From contig CANTUQ010000055.1 in assembly GCA_947683425.1 (NCBI GenBank), positions 3,584,001 to 3,648,000 on the forward strand: a DNA stretch of 64,000 nucleotides, given 5' to 3'. The notes beneath the pieces are model-generated. The model did not search any database. It saw nothing but the letters and a program-made list of their open reading frames with translations, and was not told the DNA's origin. Source of the stretch: Excoecaria cochinchinensis. Taxonomy: Eukaryota > Streptophyta > Magnoliopsida > Malpighiales > Euphorbiaceae. Every line of letters starts with the position of its first letter. Positions within the stretch are counted from its first letter, which is position 1. Positions 49,740 through 61,256 of this stretch are shown one piece after another. A program made the position numbers and the translations under genes.

Positions 49740-51162
49740 TGACGTGCGCCGAACCAAAATGGCCCTTGAATGGCCTAATTTTAGGGCTCGAGGGATTGGT
49801 TCGTGTCATTTGATCTTGGGTAACATGAGGCATTTTGGAATCCCCACCCAATAGAACCTTGGGAAATTTTATCTAGCCTCATGAAACCTTTAAGCACTTT
49901 TGAGGTGTTTTGGAGTCGCCACCCAATTTACAAGAAATTGGGAAAGGTCATCTAACCTCTATGGTCTAAACCAGAGAGTGGTTCGGAACTACACTCTTAT
50001 TTATGTCTTGATTAATTATAAGTGGGCTTTTTAGATTAGAAAATTCCATCTCTCCTCTCACGTGATTAATGTAATTTATTAAAAGCGCATTTTAAGCATC
50101 AAGAAAGTGATAAATGAAAATTGTAAAGAAAGCGGTAAACACACAAAGCCACACTATTTACAAAGGAGAAATTGGGACAAATACAATCCCCCAAATGAAA
50201 ACAAAAGCTAAACAAAATTAAGATGGAAATTGGGACAGAATAAAATTCCCAAATGAAAGAAAGCTTAATAAAATTGTCCCAAAAATAATTAATTACAAGG
50301 GCTCACAAGATATATAACATAAATATAAATAAATACGCAAAATTAAACAAAAGAGGAGACATGTATAAATCGGGATATTTATTCGGTTTAGGAACATTGG
50401 TTCCTTCACACTCACGTAAAGAGGGATCGAAGAGTTATTTCGGCTATTGGCTTGAAAATTTGGGATGAGTGATCCCATTTTTAGAAAGTTTAACTCTTCG
50501 TTTTAATTCATGACATTTTGTATTCCTTGGCTAAAATCAAGGACATTGGTCCTAATTTATTAGTAAAAATCCCGATTTAGTTATAAAAATATTTTTCATG
50601 ATTTTTATCTTACACACGTATAAAATAAAAATACTTGATTTGTGAATAAATACAATCACATAAATAAGAGGTAGGTAAGGTCTCACCCAAGTGATGTATC
50701 CTCCTACGCATCGTGGCCCCTTCATTTTGTCACGAAAATGCTCACACAAGCAAGATCACATTTTAAGCCCCAATAAAAAAAAAACAACAATAAAAATATT
50801 GGCAATAATTCTAAAATTAACTAAATAATAATGAAAATAAGGGAAATATAGAATTAATTAACATATATACAAAAGGAATTAAGAAGCTCCACAAAACTAG
50901 CCATGCAAACATAATAATGACAATAATAATAATAGCAACAAACAATAACAACAACAACAACAACAACAACGACAATAGCAATAGCAACAATAACAACAAC
51001 AACAGCAACAACAACAATAACAATAACAACAACAACAACAACAATAATAATAATAATAATAACACTAATGATAATAATAGAAATGATAATAATAATAATA
51101 ATAATGACAATAATAATAATAACGATAAACAAATAATAGTAACAACAACAATGATGATGATG

Positions 51163-51254
<92 letters not shown>
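49740..51254 (-). repeat. T6 5' LTR (truncated by P1)
   Basis: On the minus strand it ends GGCGCACGTCA. Palindromic boxes AAGGACATTGGTCCT (50539-50553) and AGGAACATTGGTTCCT (50390-50405) and the primer-site-like decamer (49912-49921) are present. The microsatellite zone (about 50925-51254) corresponds to that of the T5 LTR. Everything upstream of it is lost. Confidence 0.87.
50925..51254 (+). repeat. AAC/AAT microsatellite in T6 LTR
   Basis: Imperfect AAC, AAT and GAT repeats followed by a pure AAT run (about 51160-51254). P1 begins exactly at its end. The homopolymeric open frames on either strand here are artefacts. Confidence 0.97.
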
Positions 51255-51684
51255 TGATAGAGTTAAGATATGCCCATGACTCTAATTTGGACAAAGGTCC
51301 AATTCAGATATAATAAAGTAATTCAATCTGATTAAGATTACCAAATCCTATCTCAGAAAGAGTCTGAGTTATACTAGAGATAGGTCTCTAGCTATTAGGA
51401 TCTCTATAAATAGATGAAAGATCTCAGTATTTGGTAACGAGAAAACGTATATGCCGCAAGGCTGTTCGTTCCCACTGATGCTTGTTTTTGTCTTAATCTT
51501 TGAGGGACTTTTAGATTGTGGAATGGCTGCTGTTATCCCGCATGTGGATAAAAGCCAGGTCAATGACCAAAAACAAACGGGATCCTTGTAGATGCTTCCG
51601 CAATGAGTTTCTGCGCTACAAAATGTAGGTACTATTGTTAATATTACCTCCTTAAATTATATTTGCCATAATTTTTTCTCATCA
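51255..51684 (+). repeat. P1 5' LTR
   Basis: Starts TGATAGAGTTAAG and ends TTCTCATCA, about 430 bp, with TGAT/ATCA inverted ends, immediately before the primer site. The 3' LTR is not visible, so the end rests on the primer site position. Confidence 0.78.
51405..51412 (+). promoter_or_regulatory. P1 LTR TATA box
   Basis: TATAAATA in CTCTATAAATAGATG, about 150 bp from the LTR start, a canonical plant TATA element. Confidence 0.75.
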
Positions 51685-51685
51685 T

Positions 51686-51697
51686 TGGTATCAAAGC
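51686..51697 (+). promoter_or_regulatory. P1 primer binding site
   Basis: TGGTATCAAAGC, one mismatch from the initiator tRNA-Met complement TGGTATCAGAGC. Confidence 0.8.
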
Positions 51698-51817
51698 CGT
51701 TGTTTTTGGATCTTAGCATGTGGCTAAAAATGATCTAAAATTTTATGTGTAAAATTGGTAGATCTAGGATGCATGAAACATAATAAATTTATTTTTGTGT
51801 TAATAATATATATGTGT
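51698..51817 (+). other. P1 leader, first piece
   Basis: Non-coding leader up to the C5 target duplication TGTGT (51813-51817). It resumes at 57836. Confidence 0.7.
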
Positions 51818-54108
51818 TATAACGACTCAAAAAGGGCCTAGTCGGAATTTGCATGCTAAGTCGAAAAAATTTGTGCATGTGGGAATTTGAGTAATTGAGG
51901 ATAAATGGCAAGATTAATTAAAGTGTTAAGCGAAGATTTTATTTAGGTGAGTTTGTGTATTGTGCCAAGGGAGAGTAGTGTAAAGTCAAGATATTTGACT
52001 CTTGGGACCATTTGAGTGTGACACATGGCATGGTAGTTGAGGCCAATTAATGAGGAAAAGAAAAGGAAGTGAAGGGAAGAGAGGGAAATACAGAAATTAC
52101 TTGCTTCCCGTGGAAGCTACCCTTTCTTCTCTTGCTCTTTCCGTTCCCTCCCTCTTTTTCTTTACCTCAATTTTCTACTCTCCACTCCTTCCTTGTGTGA
52201 TTTTCTCAAGATTTGAGTAGGATTTCAGAAGTTTTGAGCTGGGTTTTGAAGAGGTGAGTGCTTGGGTTTTGATTTGAGTTTCTTCTTTCTTCTTTTACTT
52301 TGCTTTCTGGTTTGGAAGGGTTAATGTTTGGTTTGATTTAAGTGTGTATTTTGGCTGGATTTAGTGCAAGAATCGGAGGAAAGAAGGAAGAGCAAAGGAA
52401 AAGAGAAAGTGGGATTTTGAAGTGGACGGATTGTAGTTTCATTTTGAGGTTTGGGAGTATTTTGCCCTCTTTTCTTTTCGGATCATCTATGTGTTATGCT
52501 TTAAATTTGCTGGTGATCTTGAGTGTTAAATTATGTGTAAATGCATGTATTTGATTGGGTTAGATCGTTGGTTTGGCATGATTCAATTTGTAGTGATTTG
52601 CATATAAAGTTTTGGAAGTGAAATAGCAGGAGTTAGTGTAATTTTGGTTTGCATTCTCTTCTGATTTAATTGTGATTTCTTGTTTAAATTAGTATAAATT
52701 CAGTATATATTGATGATAAGTATGACTTAGTATGCAATTGAATGTTGAGCTAAGTGCTAGTGCATGATTGAGTGGATTTGAGCATTGGTTGAGATGGGAA
52801 GAAGTGCAGTGAAGTACAGATTCTAGGTAATTTTTGTCTCTGTCACGAGCGTGATGCCTGTCGCAAGCACGATAGAGTGTAAAAAGGCCTTTTTATTGCT
52901 GAGGAGCCCTCTGTCGCGAGCCCGACAGAGAGCTCGGTAGGCCGAGCTTTGGTAAGCTGAGCCCCAGCGCGAGCGCGAACGCGAAGGGGAAGTACTTGGT
53001 CTCTGTCGCGAGTGCGACAGAGCTCGGTAAAGTGAGTGTCTGCCTAGCTGTACTTTGTCGCGAGCGCACGACGGGGTACCCTGTGGTATATCAAGAGCAT
53101 GACGCACGTCGCGATCGCGACAGAGGCCCTTCTTGCCTGCCCTATTTTCTGAATTGATTCTTCTTGCCCCACTTTGCATGCTTTCACACTATTGCATGGT
53201 ACATGGTTTTGCTTATGCCTTAATGATTTTATTGTTCTAGCTTTTGTATTAATAATTGATGATGTGATAGTGTTTTGACTTGTGATTTTGGTACTGTCAA
53301 GTGATATGCTTTGAGTGAGTGAGTTGAGCCTGAAGTGTCATAGTAGTTGATAGATAAGCATGCTTATAAAGGGATAATGAGTGCAGCTGCCTATGTTTCC
53401 CCATTTGGGCTTTGCGATGACCCCGCTTAAGGTCTAGTGATTAGTGTTAGTGTTGAGGCTTAGATCTCCACTCTTGACATTGTTCGCAGTGCCCCCTGTA
53501 GTGTAGTGTTCCCGTATCCACCACCACTGAAATTCAGGCTACTGTATGAAGTGTTTAGCATTTTTGCCTAGCGAAGTGTTATGATTATTGAGGGATTTCA
53601 GTAAGTGTAATTGTTTGATGTATACTGTTATTAAGCTCTGTTTTCTTATAGTGATTATGATTCATATATCTCTGGTTCTGTTACTTAGAGAATTCAGTCT
53701 GTTGGTGCTTATTTACATATATTTTTGCATGATATTATTGTATAGTGCTCTGTTATCTTTGTTCCTTCCCACTAAGCGTTATCGCTTAAAACGGGTTATT
53801 TTCCCATGTAGGTGGCAGGTTTTTGGTTTCGCTCTAGTCGCACATCTGCAGGGTTGGCCACTAGGAGTAGAGTTTTATTTTATTTTGTACTCCTCCTGTA
53901 TTCTTTTTGTATATCATTTTTGTTATGTGAATATGAAATTCTTTTTGGGTACAGTGATGTATGTATTATATGATGTATAATTATATTTTGATATATGATA
54001 TATGATTTTCTATTATTGTTGTTGTATGCTTCCGCTGAGATGTATGTTTCTGAGTGAGTGTCGGGTAGCGCTCCGGTATCCTTCCAACGGGGTTATTGGG
54101 GTGTTACA
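51818..54108 (+). repeat. C5 5' LTR
   Basis: TATAACGACTC to GGGGTGTTACA, 2291 bp. Palindromic module at 52842-53130, hairpin at 53772-53788 followed by AACGGG-TCCCAT, candidate intron donor at 52254 and acceptor at 52370, and GCTTCC-CGT-GGAAGC hairpin near 52105. Confidence 0.92.
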
Positions 54109-54113
54109 TTTAG

Positions 54114-54125
54114 TGGTATCAAAGC
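54114..54125 (+). promoter_or_regulatory. C5 primer binding site
   Basis: TGGTATCAAAGC five bases after the LTR end; initiator-Met type with one mismatch, the same mismatch as in P1. Confidence 0.8.
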
Positions 54126-54257
54126 ACTGGTTTAGGCGGTTCTGGTTGTTTTGAATGTTTGAGTATGGAGTCTTTACATGCGAGTCGATTTTTTAACGTG
54201 GCCTAATGCAGATGTGTCTTATGTAGTGTCTAGAAGGAGTCCGATCCAAGTGAGAAT

Positions 54258-55476
54258 GTGGGTGAGACAACGGGCAATGTTAATGGGGTTAGAGTTGAGG
54301 ACCCTGCTCCGCAACATCAGCATGATGAGCATCATGATATGCCTGGTATGGGAGTTGAGAATTTGGCCTTAGTGCAAGGTTTATTTCAGTTAGTGGATAA
54401 GCTGACCGATCCTAAGGATCCTACTGAGTTGTTGAGAAAGAGAGGAGCGGAAGATTTTCATGGGACTTCATTGGACCAATCGGATGTGGCCGAGTTTTGG
54501 ATTGAGAAAGTAGATCGAATTTTACAAGAGATTAACTGTCCCGCAAATCAGAGGGTATCTTCTGCAGTGTCGCTACTACAAGGGCCAGTGTACGATTGGT
54601 GGAAGCTTGTGCTTCGTAACCCTCAACGACCAATTGAGTTGACATGGGAGTTCTTCAAGCAAGAGTTTGAACAAAAATATGTGATGAAGGCATACCGAGA
54701 AGCCAAGTGGAAGGAGTTCATCAGTTTAAAATAGCGGGGTATGACAGTGAGTGAGTACGAGAAGGAGTTCAGCCGGTTAAGCAAGTATGTGCCTGAGTTG
54801 CTTTTGACGGAATAGTTTAAGTGCCGACACTTCGAGGACGGATTGAGGGAAGTGATTCGAGGACCATTGTCGGCCATGGCGGTCATGCAACCGGTCAACT
54901 ACTACTAGTTAGTGGCGGGAGTGATCAAGTTAGAAGAATCTGAGTTGATCAAGCAGAGGATTGAGCAGAAGAGGAGAGCCTCGCGGACTTGGGAGTGGTA
55001 AGAAGTCAAGAGGAGTTCCGAGTGGCCAAGCAGCGAAAGGTTCGGTTCCAGTGCATTCGGAAGTTAGGAGTGTAGCGCTACGCTCTAGTAAGAGAAGTGT
55101 GATTCCAGAGTGCGAGCATTGTCAGAATAGCCATTGGGGTGAGTGTAGAAGGATCTTTGGAGCGTGCTTCAAATGTGGAAGCAAAGAGCATTTCTTAGCA
55201 AATTGCCTGGAAAGAAGAGAGCTTAAAGATCAGCCAGAAAGAAGAGTAAGTGAGCAGAGATCGAGAGGGAACAGAACTCGCAAGGGTAGTGGAAGACCTT
55301 CTCTGGTGCTATCAAAATCGGTGCAAAAATCGCCAACTGAAGAAGTGTATGTGCAACCGCGATTGTATGCGATGATAGGAGAAGATGTAGTGGAACGCGC
55401 AGGTCCTTCCGGTAAGTTTGTACTGTTAAGCTTTTGTGTATGTTTGGTTTTTGGGTTGTTGGATATATGTGATTAG
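54258..55476 (+). pseudogene. gag: C5 gag with capsid domain and zinc knuckle, broken
   Basis: Capsid-type protein of a plant chromovirus. The first frame (54258-54734) has ALVQGLFQLVDKLTDPKDP, KRGAEDFHGTSLDQSDVAEF, then the capsid core with AVSLLQGPVYDWWKLV and LTWEFFKQEFEQKYV. A TAG at 54732 and further stops near 54814 and 54906 interrupt SEYEKEFSRLSKYVPELLL. After a frameshift near 54980, the frame 54961-55476 carries the zinc knuckle CFKCGSKEHFLANC (about 55168-55209). It ends RLYAMIGEDVVERAGPSGK, followed by donor-like GGTAAGT (55411-55417) and LTR-proximal sequence. Autonomous relatives continue into protease here; this family does not. Confidence 0.88.
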
Positions 55477-55517
55477 CGGGGAAATTTCGAGGACGGAATT
55501 TCGAAAGGGGGAGTGAT
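55475..55517 (+). promoter_or_regulatory. C5 polypurine tract
   Basis: GGAAATTTCGAGGACGGAAT followed by TTCGAAAGGGGGAGTGAT, directly before the 3' LTR; slightly decayed compared with C3 and C6. Confidence 0.82.
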
Positions 55518-57835
55518 TGTAATGACTTAAAAAGGGACTAGTCAGAATTTGCATGCTAAGTTGAAAAAATTAGGGGCATTTCAGTAATTTATGCATGTGG
55601 GAATTTGAGTAATTGACGATAAATGGCAAGATTAATTAAAGTGTTAAGTGAAGATTTTATTTAGGTGAGTGTTGTGCATTGTGCCAAGAGAAAGTAGTGT
55701 AAAGTCAAGATAGTTGACTCTTGGGACCATTGGAGTGTGACACAAGGCATGGTAGTTGAGGGCAATTAATGAGGAAAAGAAAGGGAAGTGAAGGGAAGAG
55801 AGAGGGAAATGCAGAAATTACTTGCTTCTCGTGGAAGCTACCCTTTCTTCTCTTGCTCTTTTCGTTCTCTCCCTCTTTACCGCAATTTTTTGCTCTCCAC
55901 TCCTTCCTAGTGTGATTTCCTCAAAATTTGAGTAGGATTTCTGAAGTTTTGAGCTGGGTTTTGAAGAGTTGAGTGCTTGGGTTTTGATTTGGGTTTCTTC
56001 TTCTTCTTCTTTTACTTTATTTTCTAGTTTGGAAGGGTTAATGTTTGGTTTGATTTAAGTGTGTATTTTGGCTAGGTTTTGTGCAAGAATCAGAGGAAAG
56101 AAGGAAGAGCAAAGGAAAAGAGAAAGTGGGATTTTGAAGTGGACGGATTGAAGCTTCATTTTGAGGTTTGGTAGTGTTTTGCCCTCTTCTCTTTTCAGAT
56201 CATCTCTGTGTTATGCTTTAAATTTTCTAGTGATCTTGAGTGTTAAATTATGTGTAAATGCATGTATTTGATTGAGTTGGATCGTTGGTTTGGCATGATT
56301 CAAGTTATAGTGATTTGCATATAAAGTTTTGGTAGTGAAATAGCAGGAGTTAGTGTAATTTTGGTTTGCATGCTCTTGTGATTTAATTGTGATTTCTTGT
56401 TTAAATTAGTATAAATTGAGTATATATTGATGATAAGCATGACTTGGTATGTAACTGAGTGTTGAGGTAAGTGCTAGTGCATGATTGAGTGGATTTGAGT
56501 ATTAGTTGAGATGGGAAGAAGTGCAGGGAAGTACAGATTCTGGGTAATTTTCATCTCTATCGCGAGCACGACAGAGTGCAAAATGTCCTTTTTGTTGCTG
56601 AGGAGACTTCTGTCGTGAGTACGGCGTAAGTCACAAGCGCAACAGAGAGCTCGATAGGCCAAGCTTCGATAAGATGAGCCCCAGCGCGAGCGTGCCTCCG
56701 AGCTCGGATGCGAAGGGGAAGTGCCCAATCTCTGTTGCGAGCGTCACAGAGCTAGGTAAAGTGAGTGTCTGCCGAGCTGTGCTTCATCGCAAGCATGCCT
56801 TCGCGTGAGCACGCGACGGGGCACCCTGTGCTCTGTCGCGATCACGACAGAGGCCCTTCTTTCCTGCCCTATTTTCTGAATTGATTCTTCTTGCCCCACT
56901 TTGCATGGTTTCGCACTATTGCATGGTACATGGTTTTGCTTACGCCTTAATGATATTATTGTTCTAGCTTTTGTATTAATAATTGATGATGTGATAGTGT
57001 TTTGACTTGTGATTTTGGTACTGTCAAGTGATATGCTTTGAGTGAGTGAGTTGAGCCTAAAGTGTCATAGTAGTGGATAGATAAGCAAGCTTTAAAGGGA
57101 TAGTGAGTGCAGCTGCCTACGTTGCCCCTGTTTTGGCTTTGTGATGACCCTGCTTAGGGTCAAGTGATTATTGTTAGTGTTGAGGCCTCGGTCTCCACTC
57201 TTGATACTGTTCGCAGTGTCCCTTGTAGTGTGGTGTTCCCGTATCCACCACCACTGAAATTCAGGCTACTGTATGAAGTGTTTAGCATTTTTGCTTAGCG
57301 AAGTGTTATGATTATTGAGGGATTTTAGTAAGTGTAATTGTTTTAAGTATACTGTTATTAAGCTCTATTTTCTTATAGTGATTATGATTCATGTATCTCT
57401 GGTTCTGTTACTTAGAGAATTCAGTCTGTTGATACTTATTTACATATGTTTTTGCATGATATTATTATATAGTGCTCTGTTGTCTTTGTTCCTCCCCACT
57501 AAGCGTTATCACTTGGCATGGGTTATTTTCCCGTGTAGGTGGCAGGTTTTTTGTTTCGCTCAAGTCGCGCATCTACAGGGTTGGCCACTAGGAGTAGAGT
57601 TTTATTTTATTTTGTACTCCTCCTGTATTCTTTTTGTATATCATTTTTGTTATGTAAATATGAAATTCTTTTTGGGTACAGTGATGTATATATTTGATGA
57701 TGTATATTTATATTTTGATATATGATATATGATTTTCTATTATTGTTGTTGTATGCTTCCGCTGAGATGTATGTTTCTGAGTGAGTGTCGGGTAGCGCTC
57801 TGGTATCCTTCCAAAGGGGGCATCAGGGTGTTACA
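55518..57835 (+). repeat. C5 3' LTR
   Basis: TGTAATGACTT to AGGGTGTTACA, 2318 bp. Palindromic module about 56560-56850, more decayed than in the 5' LTR. Hairpin at 57499-57516 with two changes. AGGAGTA and TACTCCT arms lie near 57590-57625. Confidence 0.92.
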
Positions 57836-59548
57836 TGTGTATATATTGCAGCTCGAAAATTGTGTATTTGTACACTGCGATTCGAGGGGATGAATATGAG
57901 TGTTGAAAACTCAAGACTAGAAGTCATAATTTTTTTATTTTTGACCTTACCATTGGAATCACAGGCCCCAAAAACCCCCAACTGGTTGAAACCGGAGCTC
58001 CAGAATTCCCCAGGAAGGTGGCACGTACACCACATGCACCACATACGACTGGCACGTGCGCGTGAGTGGTGGTTCACATGCGCGCCGCCATGTGTCTCTA
58101 GTGATGCATCACTGAAGACACGTGGCCCAATGGGAGATCGATACGCGAGCAGCGACGGCTACGCCTCGTGGCGATGACATGTCAACCGGTGACATGTGGA
58201 CCAACCAGGGGGAGACACGTGCATAACTGAGGACATGCCACATGTGAAGCCATGTGTTAGTGATGAGATAGCATCATTGACACGTGGACCAATGGGACTG
58301 CGCCACGTGTCCGGCAGGTGTCATGGGTGATGTGTCACCCCGATGCCACGTGTGCAGCAGGTGGACCAATAAGGTCCTGACACGTGTCATATCGTGACAC
58401 GTGGACTAATGGTATACGGACACATGGCAGTTGAAGTGGAAGGACGCGTGTAATGGCGCGTGTTGCGCGTGAGGCGCATCTGCTCTCCTTTCGTCGGTGC
58501 GTGTGTGCGGTGTCCTCCGACCACCATTTCAGCTCCGATTTTTATCAAATAAATTTTTCAAATTCTTTCTAATTTTTTAGTTAAATTTTTAAATGACAAG
58601 AAAATTGTTTTTTATTTTTAAGATTTGAAAAATAATATTAAAAATGTAGAAAATGTGTTTTCTGCTTTTGGAAATTTTTAAAAATATTTTAAAAAAATTT
58701 TGAGCTTCTGTCCTTACTTATTGATTGAAATGTGTTTCAATCATGTGAGTTTATACATATGTGTATAAAATTTTTTGTAATATGTTATAGAAATGTTGAT
58801 TAAGGATAGTAGGTCTTCCTTATATTACGCATAAGTTGCTTTAAAAAAATGTAAGAGTGTAATCAATATGCAACATGAGAATGCAAAGGAAGATTTGAGT
58901 TGATGATATTGATGTAATAGTGCATCATAAAATGCATGTGTGAGAACAAATGCAAGAGTGCATTTGGAATGGTGGTCTGAGTATGAAAATGAAATTTTGG
59001 TTCGAGTTGCCAAAAGGGAAGTGTTAAGAAGCAGCACTAAAAAATCTGTGATGGTATTATGAAATGGACGGAGTGTGCACCGTCCATGGCATCATCAATA
59101 GACTTATGAGTTGTGTGATGAATTGATGAAGTCAATCAAAGAAATAATCTTAACAGCTGAAAAGATTTTATGAAATTTGGACTTCTAGAATAGTTGACAT
59201 AAGTGTCAAGTTGAGTTTTGTTAAATAGGATTTATGTTTCCTATTGATATTTGATATGAGTGTCTTATTTTTGGGATTATTGGATTTTATTTATTAGTTA
59301 AATAATTGTGTTTATTTAAAACAATGGCATTTAACTTTATAATAAATGTGTTTATTTTCGTTGTTAATTGCCCTGCAATATTTTATGAGTAAAATGATTG
59401 CATGCTTATTAAGTAGAGGCTTAATAAAAATCCCCTCATAAGTTTGAGAACTTAATCATCCAATAATTCAGATTTACTTTGCATGAAATTTTAATCGGTA
59501 AAGTTGGACATTATGACTTAGAGGGTAAAGTTGGACATTATGACTTAG
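57836..59548 (+). other. P1 leader, second piece, with G-box-rich zone
   Basis: Continues the copia leader after C5. No convincing protein. The zone 58053-58403 contains eight CACGTG cores, several as GACACGTGGACCAATGG-like units joining a G-box to a CCAAT motif. The part after about 58500 is AT-rich. At the end a 25-bp direct repeat (59497-59521 and 59524-59548) adjoins C6. Confidence 0.7.
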
Positions 59549-59945
59549 TGGTCAAGGTGGGAAGAGTTCGGTTCCGGTTCGTTCGGAAGTTGGGAGTGTA
59601 GCTAGCAAGGGAAGTGTGATCCCTGAGTGTGAGCATTGTTACAAGCGCCACTGGGGCGAGTGCAGAAGGATTTCTGGAGCGTGCTTCAGATGTGGCAGCC
59701 AAGAGCATATGGTGGCGAATTGTCCGGACCGAAGAGAGCTTCAGGATAGACCAGAGAGTAGAGCCAGTGGTCAGAGAGCGAGAGGAAATCAGAGTGGAAG
59801 AGCCAGTGGACGTCCTTCGCAAGCGCCGTCAGAAACAGTGCAGAAGTCGCGAGCCGAGGAAGTGCCCTCGCATCCAAGAGTGTATGCGATGCAAGTAGGG
59901 GATATAGCGGATCGAGTGGGACCTTCTGGTAAGTTATATTGTTAG
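59549..59945 (+). pseudogene. gag: C6 gag C-terminal part with zinc knuckle
   Basis: The open frame 59616-59945 contains a cysteine-rich CEHCYKRHWGECRRISG and the CCHC knuckle CFRCGSQEHMVANC (about 59685-59727). A basic, serine-rich tail and RVYAMQVGDIADRVGPSGK (about 59877-59934) follow. The donor-like GGTAAGT at 59928-59934 falls inside the GPSGK codons. It is the best preserved nucleocapsid part of the C family here, but the capsid domain is missing. Confidence 0.86.
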
Positions 59946-59999
59946 TTTTCAGTTAAATTTCGGTTTGTGTTTGGGTTGTTTGGATTTAAGTGATTAGCG

Positions 60000-60039
60000 G
60001 GGAAATTTCGAGGACGAAATTTCTTAAGGGGGAGTGATT
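60000..60039 (+). promoter_or_regulatory. C6 polypurine tract
   Basis: AAATTTCGAGGACGAAATTT then CTTAAGGGGGAGTGAT before the LTR; identical in form to C3. Confidence 0.85.
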
Positions 60040-61256
60040 TGTAACAACCCAAATAGGGCCTGGTCGGAATCTGTGCGGTAAGTCAGTAAAGTGAGGGTAT
60101 TTTCGTAATTTGGGTAAGAGGAATTTTGGACATTTAAGAATTTTGTGTTAAAGGAATTAAATAATTAAGTGTTAAGTGAAGTAAAGGGAAATATTAGTGT
60201 GTGTTTATAGTGTATAATTGTAGGGTGTTAATGGACTTAAGGCTTTTATTGTGTGGTTTGTGAGCATGGTGCCTTGGATGTTAGTGGAGTTATTGGAAAT
60301 TATAAGGTGTGGGTTGTGTTTGGTACATTAGAAGATATTTGTGTTAGAAAGGTTTGTGTGTGGTTAGTGTATGGTGCCATAAGTGGATGAGTTAGGATTG
60401 ATGGCTTGATTCTCTTAGATGGTGACATGTGGCATGAGGTTAGTGAGTAATTAATGAAAGTAGGAGAGAGGAAGGGAGGGGCAACTTTTGGGTTAAGCTT
60501 CCCGTGGAAGCTATCTCAAATTCCCCTTTCTTTCTCATTTTCCCGTCCACCTCTCTCTCTTGCTTTCATTCTTCTACTCTCATCTCTTCCCTTGTGATTT
60601 CTTGGATTTTGTGTGGGATCTTGAAGGTTTGAGCTGGGTTTGTGGAAGGTAAGTGGTTGAGTTCGGTTAGAGGTTTATTACTCTTTGATTTTGGGTTTTG
60701 ATTGTGTTTGGGTCTGATTTGAGTGTATTGTGACTGGGTTTTTGTGCAAGAATCGGAAGAGAGAAGGAAGAGCAAGGGCAAGGATAAAGTGGATTCGTGA
60801 AGAGTTCCGTTGAAGCTGCGATTTTCAGGTTTGGGAGTTTATTTGATGATGTTTGAGTGCATGTAAGTGTTATGAGCTGTGATATAGATTGTGGTCTTTT
60901 CCTTATTTTTTCCTCCTTGGATCAACTCTAGCTAGTGTTTGCATGTTATTTTGTAATCCTGAGTGTGTTATGAATGCGTGTTAATCGTGTAGTGATTTAG
61001 TGAAGTGTTAGTGATGTAGTGAAGATATTATGTGTTTCTGGAATTTGTGCATGCCTTGTTAGTGTATCTGAGTTTGATTGTGAGTGATTTCTTGTGGAAA
61101 TTATAGTTGATTATAGTGTAAATGTGTTCTGTGGCTTGGAAGTGATACGGTGATGCGTTGGAGGCGAGAGGTAAGTGTTTTGAGCTTGTTGTATGCATGT
61201 ATGACGAGTTGTGTGTGAAAAGAGTAGGAAAAAGTGCAGAATTGGGCAAATCTGGG

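Larger units (their letters stand above)
41916..51254 (-). mobile_element. T6: pol-deleted Tat-lineage element, inverted
   Basis: In element order (right to left): truncated 5' LTR 51254-49740, primer site 49736-49719, leader, gag 45286-43570, a pre-RT remnant, a pol-replacing segment, and 3' UTR to 41916. C4 is inserted between primer site and leader. The 3' array and 3' LTR are lost at the C3 boundary, and the 5' LTR is cut by P1. It shares both internal deletion junctions with T5. Confidence 0.87.
51818..57835 (+). mobile_element. C5: gag-only chromovirus-type element, complete with TSD
   Basis: Two LTRs of about 2.3 kb around a 1.4-kb internal region holding only gag. TSD TGTGT at 51813-51817 and 57836-57840. 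It is the most complete member of the C family here: primer site, gag with capsid domain and zinc knuckle, polypurine tract, LTR. No pol. LTR divergence is visibly greater than in C1. Confidence 0.93.

Noticed and set aside
57785..58177. 130-residue open frame in the P1 leader
   Set aside because: It crosses the C5 LTR/P1 boundary and is not similar to any domain I know; the opposite strand is also open.
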